A DNA stretch of 60,028 bases, taken from positions 1-60,028 of the forward strand of contig JAUVUZ010000022.1 of assembly GCA_030604885.1 (NCBI GenBank), read 5' to 3'. The notes under the pieces are model-generated. The model did not search any database. It had not been told where the DNA came from and was given only the letters and a program-made list of their open reading frames with translations. Both the position numbers and the translations under genes were made by a program. Below, piece by piece: positions 45,004-52,968 of this stretch. Numbering within the stretch: position 1 is the stretch's first letter; each line of letters opens with the position of its first letter. The stretch comes from Alphaproteobacteria bacterium. Lineage in GTDB: Bacteria; Pseudomonadota; Alphaproteobacteria; Rhodospirillales; Rhodospirillaceae.

Positions 45004-46300
45004 GCCGCGCCCGCCATTGCAGCACCGCGGCGAGGGCGGCGCTCGCCACCCAGGCAACGCCGCAGAACGCCGCCACCCAGGCCCAGCCGCCGCTGCTCCA
45101 CATCCAGCCGCCGGTGGAGCCGAGCACGCTGGAGCCGACGTAGTAGGCGAGCAGGTAGAGGGAGGCGGCGTGGCCCTTGGCGCCCTGGGCGGTCTGCCCC
45201 ACCCAGCTCGACGCGGTGGAATGGGCGGCGAAAAACCCGAGGGTGAGCACGGCGATGCCCGAGATCACCGCCACCAGCGACGACGACAGGGTGAGGCCCA
45301 GACCGGCGAGGGCGATGGCGAGGCCGCCGGTGAGCACCGGCCCGCGCCCGACCCGGTCGGACACCCAGCCCGCGGCGGACGACGACAGGATGCCGAACAG
45401 GTAGCAGGTGAACACCAAGCCGATGGCGCCGTGGGAAAGGCCGAACGGCGCCGCCACGAGGCGGAAGCCGACGTAGTTGTAGACGGTGACGAACGCGCCC
45501 ATGGCGAGGAAGCCGACGGCGAACAGCGCCGCGAGGCGCGGATTGGCGAGGTGGCGCTTCCAGTTGCCGAGGTGCTCGGCGAGGCGGAAGCGCGGATTGC
45601 GGCGGAAATTGCGCGACTCGGGCAGCAGCAGGGCGAAGCACAGGGCGGCGGCGAGACCGGCGACGCCGATCAGGCCGAGGGCGGCGGGCCAGGAGAAATG
45701 CTCGGCGACGGCGCCGGTGATGACGCGGCCGACCATGCCGCCGAACGCGGTGCCGGAAATGTAGACCCCCATGGCGAGGCCGAGGCCCTTGGGTTCGATC
45801 TCCTCGGCGAGGTAGGCCATCGCCACCGCGGGCACGCCCCCCAGCGCCACGCCGATGGCGGCGCGGGCGGCGAGCAGCAGGTGCCAATCGGGAATGAACG
45901 CGGCGGTGACGTTGAGCAGCGCCGCCACCCCCATGGAGCCGAACATCAGCCACTTGCGCCCGAGGTTTTCCGACAGGGCGCCGAAGCACAGGATCGACAC
46001 CGCGAGGCTGCCGGTGGTGAGCGAGAGGGCGAGGGAGCTTTGCGCCGGGGAGATGGCGAATGCCTCGCTCAGGATCGGCAGCAGCGGCTGCACGCAGTAG
46101 ATCAGCGAGAAGGTGGCGTAGCCCACCAGGAACAGGCCGACGGTGATGCGCCAGTAGGCGCCGCTGCCGCGCCGGGTCCACTCCGGCTCCGGCGGCCCGG
46201 CGGCGGGGGTCGCGGGCGGCGCGGCGGGCAAGGGCGACGCGGGCAGGTCGTCCACCGGCGCGCTGGGGAGGGCGGAATCGGAGGCGGTCACATGAACCAT
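44996..46300 (-). CDS. MFS transporter, YnfM-like
   Basis: A 434-residue carrier with a long Pro/Ala-rich cytoplasmic N-terminus (residues 10-40), 12 membrane segments, and the motif GALSENLGRKW between TM2 and TM3. IYCVQPLLPILSEAF near TM1 and the overall pattern fit the YnfM/arabinose-efflux-like branch. Substrate unknown. It is convergent with and overlaps the SDR gene by 8 bases, and is divergent from selO. Confidence 0.87.
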   Translation of the reverse strand: MVHVTASDSALPSAPVDDLPASPLPAAPPATPAAGPPEPEWTRRGSGAYWRITVGLFLVGYATFSLIYCVQPLLPILSEAFAISPAQSSLALSLTTGSLAVSILCFGALSENLGRKWLMFGSMGVAALLNVTAAFIPDWHLLLAARAAIGVALGGVPAVAMAYLAEEIEPKGLGLAMGVYISGTAFGGMVGRVITGAVAEHFSWPAALGLIGVAGLAAALCFALLLPESRNFRRNPRFRLAEHLGNWKRHLANPRLAALFAVGFLAMGAFVTVYNYVGFRLVAAPFGLSHGAIGLVFTCYLFGILSSSAAGWVSDRVGRGPVLTGGLAIALAGLGLTLSSSLVAVISGIAVLTLGFFAAHSTASSWVGQTAQGAKGHAASLYLLAYYVGSSVLGSTGGWMWSSGGWAWVAAFCGVAWVASAALAAVLQWRARLR

Positions 46301-46401
46301 CGGGCACCTTCTGGCACGGCGTTTTTCCGCCCGCGCGAACTGGGTTGGCGCCGGGGCGGGACTACATACAAGACACCTGCGGAAAACAATAAGGCAAGCT
46401 T

Positions 46402-47826
46402 ATGATTTCGACCATAGCCGATCCCGCATACCGGCCCGCGCGCCGCGCCTACGATCTCGGCCCGGCGTTCTACGACGCGGTGGAACCGGCGCGCTTTCCC
46501 GCCCACGTGCTGCGCTACCGCAACCGCGCGTGGGCGCGGCGGGTGGGGCTGGAGGGCCTGTCCGACGACGCGTGGATCGACGCGATGGCGCGTTTCGACC
46601 CCCTGCCCGGCACCCTCGGCGAGGCGCTGGCGTTCCGCTATCACGGCCACCAGTTCCGCAGCTACAACGACGAGCTGGGCGACGGCCGGGGATTCCTTTA
46701 CGCGCAGCTGTTCGACGACCGGGGCCGCCTGCTCGACCTCGGCACCAAGGGCAGCGGCCAGACCCCCTACTCCCGCTTCGGCGACGGCCGCCTGACCCTG
46801 AAGGGCGGGGTGCGCGAGGTGCTGGCGACGGCGATGCTCGAAGCCCTCGGCGTCGACACCTCGAAATCCTTCAGCCTGGTGGAGACCGGCGAATCGCTGG
46901 AGCGCAACGACGAACCCTCGCCGACCCGGGCGTCGGTGCTGGTGCGGCTGTCGCATTCGCACATCCGCATCGGCACCTTCCAACGCCTGCGCGCCGTGGG
47001 GGAGGACGACGCCCTCGGCCGGCTGGTGGACTACGTGGTGGAGAGCTATTACCCCGAGCTGCTGGGCGAGACCGGCGCGGCGCGGGCGCTCGGCCTGTTC
47101 CGCGCGGCGCAGCGGCGGGTGGCGCGGGTCGGGGCGCAATGGATGACGGCGGGCTTCGCCCACGGCGTGCTCAACACCGACAACATCAACGTCACCGGCG
47201 AGAGTTTCGATTACGGCCCGTGGCGGTTCGTGCCGGTGCTCGACCCGGACTTCACCGCCGCCTATTTCGACCGCACCGGCCTCTACGCCTTCGGCGCCCA
47301 GCCCGAGGCGCTGGCGTGGAACCTCGCGCGCTTCGCCGAGGCGCTGCTGCCGCTGGCGCCGCGGGCGGAGCTTCAGGCGGCGCTCGACGATTTCTCCGAC
47401 GATTTCGGCGCCGCCTTCCAGGAGGAGGTGCTGCGCCGCCTGGGCCTCGCCGACCCGGGCGACGCGGCGGCCCGCGCCGCCCTCTCCGAGGCGTGGTGGC
47501 GCTTTCTCTACGAGAGCCAGGCGCCGTTCGCCCAGCCGTGGCACGACTGGTTCGGCGGCACCGCCGGCGCCGCGCGCGCCGCCCGCAGCCCGATCGCCGA
47601 TCTCTACGCCGGGGCGGCGTTCCGGCCGGTGCGCGCCGCCCTCGAGGGTTTCGCGCCGTGCAACCCGGAGGCGCTGGCGCACCCTTATTTCGCCCGGCCC
47701 GCGCCGGTGACGATGCTGATCGACGAGGTCGAGGCGATCTGGGACGGCATCGCCGCCCGCGACGACTGGTCGGCCTTCGCCGCCAAGCTCGGCGACATCG
47801 AGGCGATGGGCGCGGCCCTCGCCTGA
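46402..47826 (+). CDS. selO: SelO-type protein adenylyltransferase
   Basis: A 474-residue pseudokinase-fold enzyme that transfers AMP to proteins (AMPylation), linked to redox stress. Typical segments: FRYHGHQFRSYNDELGDGRG, LDLGTKGSGQTPYSRFGDGR (nucleotide-binding lysine region), RLSHSHIRIGTFQR and HGVLNTDNINVTGES with FDYGPW holding the metal-binding Asn and Asp. Length is close to the usual 480. ATG 46402 follows AAGG. The two-Cys C-terminal tail of enteric SelO is not seen. Confidence 0.95.
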   Translation: MISTIADPAYRPARRAYDLGPAFYDAVEPARFPAHVLRYRNRAWARRVGLEGLSDDAWIDAMARFDPLPGTLGEALAFRYHGHQFRSYNDELGDGRGFLYAQLFDDRGRLLDLGTKGSGQTPYSRFGDGRLTLKGGVREVLATAMLEALGVDTSKSFSLVETGESLERNDEPSPTRASVLVRLSHSHIRIGTFQRLRAVGEDDALGRLVDYVVESYYPELLGETGAARALGLFRAAQRRVARVGAQWMTAGFAHGVLNTDNINVTGESFDYGPWRFVPVLDPDFTAAYFDRTGLYAFGAQPEALAWNLARFAEALLPLAPRAELQAALDDFSDDFGAAFQEEVLRRLGLADPGDAAARAALSEAWWRFLYESQAPFAQPWHDWFGGTAGAARAARSPIADLYAGAAFRPVRAALEGFAPCNPEALAHPYFARPAPVTMLIDEVEAIWDGIAARDDWSAFAAKLGDIEAMGAALA

Positions 47827-47831
47827 CATCG

Positions 47832-48032
47832 TCAATCGAAGGTGCTGCAGGCGCGGCGGCGGGTTTCGCAGGCCAGCAGGCTTTCGGGTTCCCCCACCAC
47901 CGGGTCGTGGGGCGGCGGCGCCGACTGGGGCACGTCGGCCCACGACACCAGCAGTTCGCGAAGACCGCTGCGGAGGCGGGAGGCGGCGGCGATTCCCAGG
48001 GGGCCGTGGCCGTCGATGGCGATGACGCTCAT
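47832..48032 (-). CDS. Hypothetical 66-residue protein
   Basis: The ORF begins MSVIAIDGHGPLGIAAASRL at ATG 48030-48032, with an excellent AAGGAGAT ribosome-binding site 8 bases upstream, which is the main evidence that it is real. It continues through SWADVPQSAPPPHDPVV to a C-terminus with two cysteines (LLACETRRRACSTFD). No signal peptide, membrane helix or known family. It converges with selO. The rest of the 48033-48207 gap holds only the presumed LysR promoter. Confidence 0.55.
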   Translation of the reverse strand: MSVIAIDGHGPLGIAAASRLRSGLRELLVSWADVPQSAPPPHDPVVGEPESLLACETRRRACSTFD

Positions 48033-48207
48033 TTCGGATCTCCTTCCATGGGTTCGGAGTCCGATGTACGCCCCCGGGCGGCGGGAATCCAATACGCCGC
48101 CGGGGCGCGTTCCATAGCTTTCGCAGATGCCGGAAGATGCGCCGGTTCGCCCGCCGCTATGGTAGACTGCGCGCGGGGCCGGTCACCTGAGCACGGAAAC
48201 CACAGCC

Positions 48208-49110
48208 ATGGAACTGCGACATCTGCGCTATTTCCTCGCCGTCGCCGAGGAGAAGAACTTCACGCGCGCCGCCGCCCGGGTCGGCATCGGCCAGCCGCCG
48301 CTCAGCCAGCAGATCCGCGATCTCGAAACCGAGGTGGGCGCCGCGCTGTTCCACCGCGTTCCCCACGGCGCCGAGCTGACCGAGGCGGGCAAGGCGTTTC
48401 TCGGCGTCGCCACCTCGATCCTCACCCAGGCGGACCAGGCGAAGACCGCCGCGCGCCGCGCCGCGCGCGGCGAGATCGGCCGCCTGCGCGTGGGCTTCAC
48501 CGGTTCGGCGGCGTTCAACCCGCTGGTGCCGACGCGCATCCGCGCCTACCGCCGCGCCTACCCCACCGTCGACCTCAGCCTCACCGAGCGCAACACCGTC
48601 CAGCTGATCGAGGCGCTGCACAAGGGCGACATCGACATCGGCTTCGTCCGCCCCGGCGAGGACACGCCCGAGGGCCTGCGGCTGCACCGCTTCCCCGACG
48701 AGCCGATGCTGATGGCGGTGCCGGCGGCGCACCCCCTGGCCAAGCTCGCCGAGGCGCCGCTGTCGGCGCTCGCGAAGGAGCCGTTCGTGCTCTACCCCCG
48801 CGCCGTCTGCCTCGGGCTTTACGAGGAGGTGCTGCGCCACTGCCACCGCGAGGGCTTCTCGCCCGATCTGGTGCAGGAGGCGCCGCAGATGGCCTCGGTG
48901 GTCAACCTGGTGGCGGCGGAAATGGGGGTGTCGATCGTGCCGCGCTCGATGGCGCAGGTGCGGGTGGCGGGGGTCGCCTACGTGCCGTTCGCGGGGGAAG
49001 GCCCGGTGGCGCGCCTCGCCTGCGCGCTGCGGCGCAACGAAACCGCGCCCGCGGCGCGCAACTTCCTGGCGATCGCGGCGGACCCCGACCGCCCGGCGGC
49101 GGCGGACTGA
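48208..49110 (+). CDS. LysR-family regulator, BenM/CatM-like, copy 1
   Basis: A 300-residue LysR-type regulator: winged helix (MELRHLRYFLAVAEEKNFTR, GQPPLSQQIRDLETEVGAAL) and effector-binding domain (residues about 92-290, LRVGFTGSAAFNPLVPTRIR). Its DNA-binding half is nearly identical to that of the next gene, and SVVNLVAAEMGVSIVPRSM is shared, so the pair is a recent duplication. BenM/CatM relatives respond to aromatic acids, but no such catabolic genes are adjacent. Confidence 0.92.
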   Translation: MELRHLRYFLAVAEEKNFTRAAARVGIGQPPLSQQIRDLETEVGAALFHRVPHGAELTEAGKAFLGVATSILTQADQAKTAARRAARGEIGRLRVGFTGSAAFNPLVPTRIRAYRRAYPTVDLSLTERNTVQLIEALHKGDIDIGFVRPGEDTPEGLRLHRFPDEPMLMAVPAAHPLAKLAEAPLSALAKEPFVLYPRAVCLGLYEEVLRHCHREGFSPDLVQEAPQMASVVNLVAAEMGVSIVPRSMAQVRVAGVAYVPFAGEGPVARLACALRRNETAPAARNFLAIAADPDRPAAAD

Positions 49111-49113
49111 GCC

Positions 49114-50007
49114 ATGGAGCTGCGTCACCTGCGCTATTTCGTGGCGGTGGCGGAGGAGCGGAACTTCACCCGCGCCGCCGAGCGCCTGGGCATCGGCCAG
49201 CCGCCGCTGAGCCAGCAGATCCGCGCCCTCGAAACCGAGGTGGGCACCCAGCTGTTCCACCGCCTGCCCCACGGCGCCGAGCTGACCGAGGCGGGCAAGG
49301 CGTTCCTCGACCCGGCGCGCGCCTCGCTCGCCGCCGCCGAGCGGGCGCGGCTTTCGGCGCAGCGGGCGGCGCGCGGCGAGATCGGCCTGCTGCGGGTGGG
49401 CTTCACCGGCTCGGGCGCGTTCACGCCGCTGGTGCCGTCGCTGATCCGCGCCTTCCGCCGCGCCTATCCGGACGTGGACGTGGAACTGGTGGAGCTGAAC
49501 TCGGAGCAGCTCAAGTCGCGGATGGCGCGCGAGGAGGTGGACATCGCCTTCCTCCGCCCCGCGCTGGCCGACCCGGAGGGCCTGCGCCTGCTGCGCTTCC
49601 CCGACGAGCCGATGGTGGCGGCCCTGCCCGCCCTGCACCCGCTCGCCGAGCGCGACAGCATCGCGCTGGCCGACTTGGCCGACCAGCCGTTCGTGTTCTA
49701 TCCCCGCACCATCGGCCTCGGGCTTTACGACGAGGTCTACCGTGCCTGCCAACGCGCCGGGTTCACGCCGCGTCTGGTGCAGGAGGCGCCGCAGATCGCC
49801 TCGGTGGTCAACCTGGTGGCGGCGGAAATGGGGGTGTCGATCGTGCCGCGCTCGATGAGCCAGGTGCGGGTGCCGGGGGTGGTGTTCCGCGATTTTTCCG
49901 GCGACGCGCCGGTGGCCCGCCACGCCTGCGCGATGCGGCGCTCCGAAACCTCCCCGGCGGCGCGGAACTTCTGGTCGATGGTGGCGGCGGCGCGCCCGGC
50001 GCCATGA
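49114..50007 (+). CDS. LysR-family regulator, BenM/CatM-like, copy 2
   Basis: A 297-residue paralogue of the preceding regulator, starting 3 bases after its stop and probably translated with it. The DNA-binding helix sequence AAERLGIGQPPLSQQIRALE is almost the same as in copy 1, whereas the effector domain differs more (VDVELVELNSEQLKSRMARE versus VDLSLTERNTVQLIEALHKG). They probably recognise the same operator with different ligands. No target operon lies beside them. Confidence 0.92.
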   Translation: MELRHLRYFVAVAEERNFTRAAERLGIGQPPLSQQIRALETEVGTQLFHRLPHGAELTEAGKAFLDPARASLAAAERARLSAQRAARGEIGLLRVGFTGSGAFTPLVPSLIRAFRRAYPDVDVELVELNSEQLKSRMAREEVDIAFLRPALADPEGLRLLRFPDEPMVAALPALHPLAERDSIALADLADQPFVFYPRTIGLGLYDEVYRACQRAGFTPRLVQEAPQIASVVNLVAAEMGVSIVPRSMSQVRVPGVVFRDFSGDAPVARHACAMRRSETSPAARNFWSMVAAARPAP

Positions 50008-50040
50008 AAAAAACCGCCGCGTGGGGGGAACGCGGCGGTT
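50005..50040 (-). terminator. Minus-strand rho-independent terminator
   Basis: An 11-bp perfect stem 50012-50022/50030-50040 (AACCGCCGCGT) has a run of seven A at 50007-50013, which reads as a U-run on the minus strand. On the plus strand the stem is followed by cagtctag with no T-run, so it terminates something transcribed leftward, not the LysR genes. Confidence 0.8.
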
Positions 50041-50198
50041 CAGTCTAGTTGGCCGTAGTCCTCGTGACGGTGCGGACATCTTAGGAGCGCGTCCTGGACA
50101 CGCGCGCCGGAAATCTCCGGAACCGAAAGTGGAGTCACCGGGACTACATATCGAATTCCCAGGGGCGATTGCCAATATGCGAATGCCCGCTCGTCCAT
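50040..50198 (-). other. Candidate small RNA or 52-codon ORF between two minus-strand terminators
   Basis: The segment between the minus-strand terminators at 50221-50251 and 50005-50040 must hold a leftward transcript. An ORF of 52 codons (MDERAFAYWQSPLGIRYVVP to HRHEDYGQLD) ends exactly at the terminator stem, but it lacks a ribosome-binding site and uses codons unlike the genome (GCA, CAA, GTA, ACT, CTA, AGA), so a small noncoding RNA is at least as likely. The lower GC content also sets it apart from its surroundings. Confidence 0.4.
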
Positions 50199-50213
50199 AT
50201 GCGCCGCATATGG
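50195..50213. promoter_or_regulatory. 19-bp perfect dyad CCATATGCG-C-CGCATATGG
   Basis: A perfect 9-bp inverted repeat around one central base, in an AT-richer patch. A related direct copy, ccaatatgcg, lies at 50172-50181, and gcatatggg recurs at 50582. It straddles the start of the 52-codon ORF. It looks like a dimeric-regulator operator; the neighbouring LysR pair is one possible binder. Confidence 0.45.
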
Positions 50214-50220
50214 CAGGCGC

Positions 50221-50251
50221 AAAAAAACCGCGACGGGTTAGCGTCGCGGTT
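50221..50251 (-). terminator. Minus-strand rho-independent terminator of the tiny-ORF pair
   Basis: Stem 50226-50235/50242-50251 (AACCGCGACG, loop ggttag) is preceded by seven A (50221-50227), a U-run on the minus strand. The stop codon of the 33-codon ORF (TAA, 50240-50238) lies in its loop. Confidence 0.82.
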
Positions 50252-50339
50252 GGAGGCGGGGCGGCGTTCCCGCCGGGTGGAAGCGCCCGGTCGGCGTGAC
50301 CGGAACCGGGCGCTGCTCCGTGCAGGGGTCGTGATACAT
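50238..50339 (-). CDS. Tiny ORF, 33 residues, second of a coupled pair
   Basis: It begins MYHDPCTEQRPVPVTPTGRF and is proline- and arginine-rich with one Cys. Its ATG shares one base with the stop of the upstream 30-codon ORF (TGATG), a classic coupling arrangement, and it ends in the loop of a terminator. No family recognised. It is real only if the upstream ORF is translated. Confidence 0.45.
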   Translation of the reverse strand: MYHDPCTEQRPVPVTPTGRFHPAGTPPRLQPRR

Positions 50340-50431
50340 CAGTCGAGGGTCCCCTGGGCGCGGTTCAGGGTCGCGGAACCGAGGAAGCTCATGGGGTCGA
50401 GCTGGGTGTTCGGGGTCTGGGTGGTGCTCAT
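50339..50431 (-). CDS. Tiny ORF, 30 residues, first of a coupled pair
   Basis: The peptide MSTTQTPNTQLDPMSFLGSA and ten more residues is hydrophilic with no signal or membrane segment. AAAGGAG, 8 bases ahead of the ATG (50431-50429), is one of the best ribosome-binding sites in the window, and every codon is of the GC-rich type the genome prefers (ACC, CAG, CTC, GAC, AAC), which supports translation. Its product is unknown; a precursor or signalling peptide, or a regulatory leader, are options. The rest of the 679-base gap (50432-50686) holds only the divergent promoters of this unit and osmC. Confidence 0.6.
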   Translation of the reverse strand: MSTTQTPNTQLDPMSFLGSATLNRAQGTLD

Positions 50432-50686
50432 GTCGTGTCTCCTTTGCAAAAAGCCGGGTCGTCCGGGGCCGGGGTGGGGTGCGCCTGGGGGATATGGCGT
50501 GGCCCCGAACGACCTGTTTTGAATATGACGGGACACATCCGAAAAATCCAATATATGGCGCAGACGATCTCGATAGCTTGGGCATATGGGTGAGGGCCGT
50601 GCCCCGGCGGCCTTCACCCGCGCCGGGGGCGTCCCCATGTTGAGGAGCCAACCACAGCCGTTTCAAAGCTCAGGGGAGCAATCACC

Positions 50687-51118
50687 ATGAAAATCGTGCG
50701 CAAGGGTTCGGCGGTCTGGTCCGGCGGCCTCAAGGACGGCAAGGGTTCGATCTCGACCGAGAGCGGCGCCCTCACCGGCAAGGTCTACGGCTTCGCCATG
50801 CGCTTCGGCGACGAGAAGGGCACCAATCCGGAAGAGCTGATCGGCGCGGCGCATGCGGGCTGCTTCACCATGGCGCTCTCCAAGGTGCTGGGCGACGCGG
50901 GCTACACCGCCACGCAGATGGACACCGAGGCCAAGGTGTCGATGGAGGAAAAGGACGGCGGCTTCGCCATCACCCACATTCTCCTCAGCCTCAAGGCGCA
51001 GATCCCCAACATCGACGAAGCGAAGTTCCTGGAGCTGGCCAACGCCGCCAAGGCGGGCTGCCCGGTCTCCAAGCTGTTCACCGCCGAAATCGCGCTGGAC
51101 GCCAAGCTGGTGATCTAG
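50687..51118 (+). CDS. osmC: OsmC-family peroxiredoxin-like protein
   Basis: A 143-residue protein of the OsmC/Ohr fold that reduces organic hydroperoxides with two cysteines: one in ELIGAAHAGCFTMALSKVLG (about residue 59) and one in NAAKAGCPVSKLF (about 124). The GTNPEELIGAAHAGCF motif marks the OsmC rather than Ohr subgroup. GGGGAG lies upstream of the ATG. It is probably a stress gene, though no EcfG promoter was found. Confidence 0.94.
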   Translation: MKIVRKGSAVWSGGLKDGKGSISTESGALTGKVYGFAMRFGDEKGTNPEELIGAAHAGCFTMALSKVLGDAGYTATQMDTEAKVSMEEKDGGFAITHILLSLKAQIPNIDEAKFLELANAAKAGCPVSKLFTAEIALDAKLVI

Positions 51119-51195
51119 CCGGAGCGGCCAACGGTCCGTCGCGCGGGCTTTCCCGCGCGGCGTCGGGTCCCCCCATCTTTCGCAGGAGAGCCGCG

Positions 51196-51570
51196 ATGCG
51201 CAAGCTGCCGATCCTCCTCGCCGCCCTGGTCGTCTCGGCCGGGACCGCGTTCGCCGCCGACCCCGCCCGGGTCGCCGACACCGACAAGGGCAAGGCCCTG
51301 GTCGACCCCCAGGGCATGACCCTCTACACCTTCGACAAGGACGCCCCCGGCCAATCCAACTGCTACGACAAGTGCGCCGCCAACTGGCCGCCGCTGATGG
51401 CCCCGGCGGGCGCCAAGGCGAGCGGCGACTGGAGCGTGGTGCCGCGCACCGACGGCGGCGCCCAGTGGGCCTACAAGGGCAAGCCGGTCTACGGCTGGGT
51501 GAAGGACACCAAGCCCGGCGAGACCAGCGGCGACGGCGTCGGCGGCGCCTGGCACGTCGCCAAGCCGTAA
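51196..51570 (+). CDS. Secreted repeat protein, COG4315 / Lipoprotein_15 family
   Basis: A 124-residue preprotein with signal peptide MRKLPILLAALVVSAGTAFA, followed by DPQGMTLYTFDKD (first copy of the Yx(F/W)xxD motif), NCYDKCAANWPPLMAP and a second motif copy in GKPVYGWVKDTKPG. There is no lipobox Cys, so it is periplasmic rather than a lipoprotein. Function unknown; members often bind metals or accompany redox genes. GGAGAG precedes the ATG. Confidence 0.9.
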   Translation: MRKLPILLAALVVSAGTAFAADPARVADTDKGKALVDPQGMTLYTFDKDAPGQSNCYDKCAANWPPLMAPAGAKASGDWSVVPRTDGGAQWAYKGKPVYGWVKDTKPGETSGDGVGGAWHVAKP

Positions 51571-51637
51571 CCGCCCCTGGCGCGGCGGCGGCGGCGCTGC
51601 TAGATATGTTCTTCGTTCGTTCGCGAGGGACATGCCG

Positions 51638-52924
51638 ATGGCCAAGCGCGCCGGCAGCGCCGATCTGCCGCTCCACACCGGACGGGTACCGCCCTGGCTG
51701 CGCACCCGCATGGAAAGCCTCGGCGCGCTGATCGCCGAGGCGATCGTGCGCGAATACGGCCGCGACGAGTTCCTCCGCCGTCTCGCCCACCCGTTCTGGT
51801 TCCAGAGCTTCGGCGCGGTGATGGGGATGGACTGGCATTCCTCCGGCATCACCACCTCGGTGATCGGCGCGCTCAAACGCGGCCTCGCGCCGCGCGCGGC
51901 GGATCTCGGCCTCGCGGTGTGCGGCGGCCGGGGGCGCCACTCCCGCGCCACCCCGGCCGAGCTGATCGCGGTGGGGGAGCGCACCGGCCTCGACGGCGAC
52001 GCCCTGGCGCGCGCCAGCCGCCTCGTCGCCAAGGTGGACGGCGCGGCGGTGCAGGACGGCTTCGACCTCTACCTCCACGGCTTCGTCGTCGCCGACGACG
52101 GCAAGTGGGCGGTGATCCAGCAGGGCATGAACGGCGCCAGCCGCACCGCGCGGCGCTATCACTGGCTGTCCGAGGGCCTGTCGAGCTTCGTCGATTCGCC
52201 CCACGCGGCGATCGCGGGGCGGAGCGGCGGCGAGATCGTCAACCTCGCCGATCGCCGCGCCGCCCTTTCCCGCAGCCGCCAGCTCGACCTGCTGCGCGAC
52301 TTCGGGCCGGAGCGGATGGTGCGCGAGGTGGCGGCGATCGAGGGCCGCACCGCGCCACCGCCCGCCCAGCCCCTGCTGCCCCACCTCGTCATGCCCGCCC
52401 ACCACGAGGTGCGCGGCGAGGACGTGATCCTGCGCCGCCTCCACGGCGCGTTCGCCGCCGCCGCCGAGGCGGGTCCGCGCGATTTCCCCGAGCTGCTGCT
52501 GGTGCCGGGGGTGGGGCCGCGCACGGTGCGGGCGCTGGCCCAGGTGGCCGAGGTGATCCACGGCGCGCCCTGCCGCTTCGCCGATCCGGCACGCTTCGCC
52601 TTCGCCCACGGCGGCAAGGACCGCCATCCCTTCCCGGTGCCGCTGGCGGTCTACGACCGCACCCTGGCGGTGCTGCGCGACGCGGTGGCGCGCACCGGGC
52701 TGGGCAACGACGACCGCATGGCGGCGCTCAAGCGCCTGGATGCCGAAAGCCGTCGCCTCGAACGCCGCGCCCGCGGCCCCGGCGTCGCCGCGACGATCGC
52801 GGCGGAGCTGCGGGCGTCCCACGCCTTCGGCGGCATGAGCGTGTTCGGCCCCGAGCCTGCCGTTGCCGAAACCGCGACAGAGCGTTTCGCCGCCGCGCCT
52901 TGCGGCGCGCCAAATCGGGCATAG
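51638..52924 (+). CDS. DUF763 protein with helix-hairpin-helix motif
   Basis: A 428-residue protein starting MAKRAGSADLPLHTGRVPPW, the invariant N-terminus of DUF763. VMGMDWHSSGITTSVIGALK and KWAVIQQGMNGASRTARRYH are further family blocks, and ELLLVPGVGPRTVRALA (about residue 290) forms a helix-hairpin-helix of the DNA-binding kind. Function is undetermined; a nucleic-acid role is likely from the motif. ATG 51638 was preferred over 51632 because GAGGGA then has correct spacing. Confidence 0.92.
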   Translation: MAKRAGSADLPLHTGRVPPWLRTRMESLGALIAEAIVREYGRDEFLRRLAHPFWFQSFGAVMGMDWHSSGITTSVIGALKRGLAPRAADLGLAVCGGRGRHSRATPAELIAVGERTGLDGDALARASRLVAKVDGAAVQDGFDLYLHGFVVADDGKWAVIQQGMNGASRTARRYHWLSEGLSSFVDSPHAAIAGRSGGEIVNLADRRAALSRSRQLDLLRDFGPERMVREVAAIEGRTAPPPAQPLLPHLVMPAHHEVRGEDVILRRLHGAFAAAAEAGPRDFPELLLVPGVGPRTVRALAQVAEVIHGAPCRFADPARFAFAHGGKDRHPFPVPLAVYDRTLAVLRDAVARTGLGNDDRMAALKRLDAESRRLERRARGPGVAATIAAELRASHAFGGMSVFGPEPAVAETATERFAAAPCGAPNRA

Positions 52925-52968
52925 ATCGGCAGGGAACGATTTTATATTCCCCTGGAGAGACATCCATC

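Noticed and set aside
46311-46328. Second sigma-54 element (TGGCACG-N4-TTTTC) upstream of selO
   Set aside because: The -12 GC is missing, which is the least dispensable part of the consensus.
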